From positions 1 through 23,043 of IMG/VR virus record IMGVR_UViG_3300043436_003503: a stretch of DNA of 23,043 bases. One strand, 5' to 3'. How positions within the stretch are numbered: the stretch's first letter is position 1; each line of letters starts with the position of its first letter. Source of the stretch: a virus. A program made the position numbers and the translations under genes. A model generated the notes under the pieces. It saw only the letters and a list, made by a program, of their open reading frames with translations, was not told where the DNA came from and ran no database searches. Of this stretch, positions 21,813-23,043 are shown one piece after another.

Positions 21813-22504
21813 GCGGCCAGAAGTTGGGTCACGTTCTCCGGCGCTCGCTTCCACGCCCTGCGCACGGCATCCTTCACTTTCTCCGCGGGGAAGTCGGCGA
21901 CCAGTTCGCGCACCACGGCCTGCATCAGGGCGGTAAAGAACGCGGGAAGGGCGGTGTTTACCTCCGACGGGTCGAGGATGTCGCGGGACTTTTCCAACCG
22001 CTGCCGCGTCTGCACCACCAGCTCAGACATTTCCGCCCATCGTGCCCGGTGGACGTCCAGCTCCGAGTCAGTGCCGCCCCGCGACAGCACCTCCACATAC
22101 CGCCGGTGCAACCGCGCCTCCTCGTCCTCCAGCGCCTCCAGCCGCCGCTTCGGCGTCATCACCTCCGGCTGCCCCTGCGGGATGCCCGGGAGCGTCGGTT
22201 GAGACGGCGGACGGCTGGCGGGAGCGGCGGGCGCTGGCGTCACCGTGCTGTGCTTCGCCGCCGCTTCACTCAGCACCGACGGGCAGACGTGGGTGATGTG
22301 GCCCGCCCTGCGCATCTGGCCGTACCACTCGACCATCGCCACTGGATCCCCCAGCGGGGCTGGCGTCCCGACCTCCTTCCCCAATCGCTGCCATCGCTGG
22401 AGTTGCTTCAGGATGCCCGGGCTGCGCTCCGCCGCATAGAGCGGCCAGAACGCGGCCGACTTCCTTCCGGAGTCTGGCGGGGGTTGGGGATTATCGGGGG
22501 CCAC
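21809..22504 (-). CDS. Small terminase subunit (candidate)
   Basis: 231 residues if translation begins at the GTG at 22504. An in-frame ATG at 22711 would add 69 residues translated from the intergenic repeat array; that stretch looks non-protein. A shared junction element with GGTGG lies just before the GTG. The N-terminal part (SAAFWPLYAAERSPGILKQL, then PLGDPVAMVEWYGQMRRAGH) may be the DNA-binding part, a Pro-rich linker (APAAPASRPPSQPTLPGIP) follows, and the rest is helical coiled coil (RRLEALEDEEARLHRRYVEV). No standard Nu1 helix-turn-helix is certain. Position directly upstream of, and overlapping, the large subunit makes the role likely. It would bind the adjacent repeat array and present DNA to the large subunit. 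Confidence 0.72.
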   Translation of the reverse strand: MAPDNPQPPPDSGRKSAAFWPLYAAERSPGILKQLQRWQRLGKEVGTPAPLGDPVAMVEWYGQMRRAGHITHVCPSVLSEAAAKHSTVTPAPAAPASRPPSQPTLPGIPQGQPEVMTPKRRLEALEDEEARLHRRYVEVLSRGGTDSELDVHRARWAEMSELVVQTRQRLEKSRDILDPSEVNTALPAFFTALMQAVVRELVADFPAEKVKDAVRRAWKRAPENVTQLLAA

Positions 22505-22527
22505 ACCTTCCACCGGGCATGGCAAAC
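22501..22527 (-). promoter_or_regulatory. Start-associated junction element, copy 1
   Basis: Minus-strand GTTTGCCATGCCCGGTGG, then AAGGTGTGG. The in-frame GTG at 22504 lies inside it and is taken as the small-terminase start. It is the most divergent copy (TTTGCC instead of TTTGAC) and the only one not following an upstream gene's stop codon. Confidence 0.5.
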
Positions 22528-23043
22528 TGAAATGGACAGAAAACGGACAAATGACGGCTGACGGGTTCGCTCCGCCCAGCACCCTGCAACCCGTCAGCCC
22601 GTAACTCATTGATTGTTCAACGTTTTCTGCCAGCGGCTGACGGGATGACGGGTAAAAGCGCCACTCCCAACCCATAGATGCGCCCCGCCCGTCCATCTCA
22701 TCCAGCACCACCCCTCTCCTTCAAGCCAAAATCAACCGTCATCCCGTCAGTTTTGGCTAGTAAGTCGCAGAACTCGTTGATAATAAAGGAGAAATGGGCT
22801 GACGGGTTGGTTTTGCACCCGTCAGGCAACCCGTCAGCCGCGGCGCAACCCGTCAGCCTTGCCGGAACGGGTTCCCGGAACCGGAGGCGGGGCGTTCCGA
22901 CAACCGGCGGCCGCAAAATCCACCCCCAACCCACCCATGGAAAAGCACGCAAAAACCAGTTAGAAGCGTGCCGGATTAGTATCAAATGGACTCAAAAAAA
23001 ACATCCTAACGGCGCGCATTTTGATCGCGGCCTTCGGGCAACT
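22505..23043. other. Gene-free region upstream of the terminase genes
   Basis: No credible gene is seen. The region holds the CTGACGGG motif array (22556-22858) and compact dyads around 22862-22882 (GGAACGGGTTCC and GGTTCCCGGAACC). Paired near-repeats of TGTCC[AG]TTT occur near 22535-22555. On the minus strand an imperfect GC hairpin near 23014-23036 is followed by a T8 run (22993-23003 area) and could be a weak terminator for a gene further right. This is where lambda-type phages keep the cos site and the start of the late operon. Confidence 0.55.
22556..22858. repeat. Array of 12-base GGCTGACGGGTT motifs in both orientations
   Basis: Five perfect copies: plus at 22556-22567 and 22797-22808; minus at 22588-22599, 22828-22839 and 22847-22858. 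Partial copies lie at 22635-22653, 22734-22750 and 22816-22825. The first two perfect copies form a 12-base inverted repeat with a 20-base spacer. Two composite copies, CTGACGGGATGACGG plus GT at 22637-22653 and its inverse at 22734-22750, match at 16 of 17 bases. Candidate terminase-binding (cosB/pac-like) or regulatory sites. Confidence 0.75.

Noticed and set aside
20025-22202. Plus-strand frames of 354 and 330 residues opposite the terminase genes
   Set aside because: The minus strand carries clear terminase motifs; the plus frames show no domain.
22505-22711. In-frame ATG at 22711 that would lengthen the small terminase by 69 residues
   Set aside because: The added stretch is translated from the repeat array and has no protein-like character; the GTG at 22504 sits at a junction element.
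22556-22858. CRISPR array
   Set aside because: The repeat is only 12 bases, occurs in both orientations and has irregular spacing; there are no cas genes.
22698-22985. 95-residue minus-strand frame in the terminase upstream region
   Set aside because: It runs across the motif array and GC dyads, has odd Trp/Arg/Pro composition and no recognisable start context; more likely chance.
22960-23030. Promoter on the minus strand around TTTGAG / GATACTAAT
   Set aside because: The spacing between the candidate boxes is too short for a sigma-70-type promoter.
1-23043. tRNA or rRNA genes and insertion sequences
   Set aside because: No cloverleaf, rRNA-like stretch, transposase frame or terminal inverted repeats were seen.

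Overview
The window is the late (packaging, head, tail and lysis) half of a lambda-like siphovirus genome, either a free phage or a prophage. It is GC-rich (about 60% by eye). About 25 genes all lie on the minus strand and are packed stop-to-start, many as 4-base ATGA/GTGA overlaps, so transcription runs right to left. Nothing fixes the host species. A lipobox protein and a Sec-type signal peptide suggest a Gram-negative-type envelope. Most genes lack a Shine-Dalgarno sequence and instead have C/A-rich leaders, which suggests a host lineage that relies little on SD (this is inference).

Layout in transcription order: a roughly 540-base gene-free region with an array of a 12-base motif (22556-22858); small terminase (22504-21809); GpA-type large terminase (21812-19770); a beta-type DNA methyltransferase flanked by an exact 11-base direct repeat; gpW-like connector; lambda-type portal; S49/ClpP-like head protease; a coiled-coil protein with a signal peptide in the scaffold slot; an HK97-fold major capsid protein with an inserted beta domain; a small basic-tailed protein; a terminator; a His-rich HD-like protein; neck and tail-completion proteins; two paralogous tail-tube-type proteins; a second terminator; an unknown protein; a tail assembly chaperone with a -1 frameshift at an A9 run; the tape measure; distal tail proteins; a holin-like protein; a large tail fibre with carbohydrate-binding features; a LamG-like protein; small unknowns; a small lipoprotein; and an L,D-transpeptidase-like lysis enzyme. 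At the far left, on the plus strand, is the C-terminal tip of a tyrosine recombinase.

How the parts work together: the terminase probably binds the motif array (cos/pac-like) and packages DNA through the portal; protease, scaffold-like protein and capsid build the head; neck, tube, chaperone and tape measure build a tail estimated at about 100 nm from tape-measure length; fibre and LamG proteins bind the host; holin, lipoprotein and cell-wall enzyme lyse it.

The most unusual signals are not genes. Five intergenic junctions carry a shared element (core CCCGGTGGRAAGTG) that runs from the upstream stop codon into the next ribosome-binding or start region, resembling the start-associated sequences of some mycobacteriophages. 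Two more junctions carry a different element built from tandem CACAAGAWTT units. The methyltransferase looks like a cargo insertion whose flanking repeat rebuilds the terminase stop codon.
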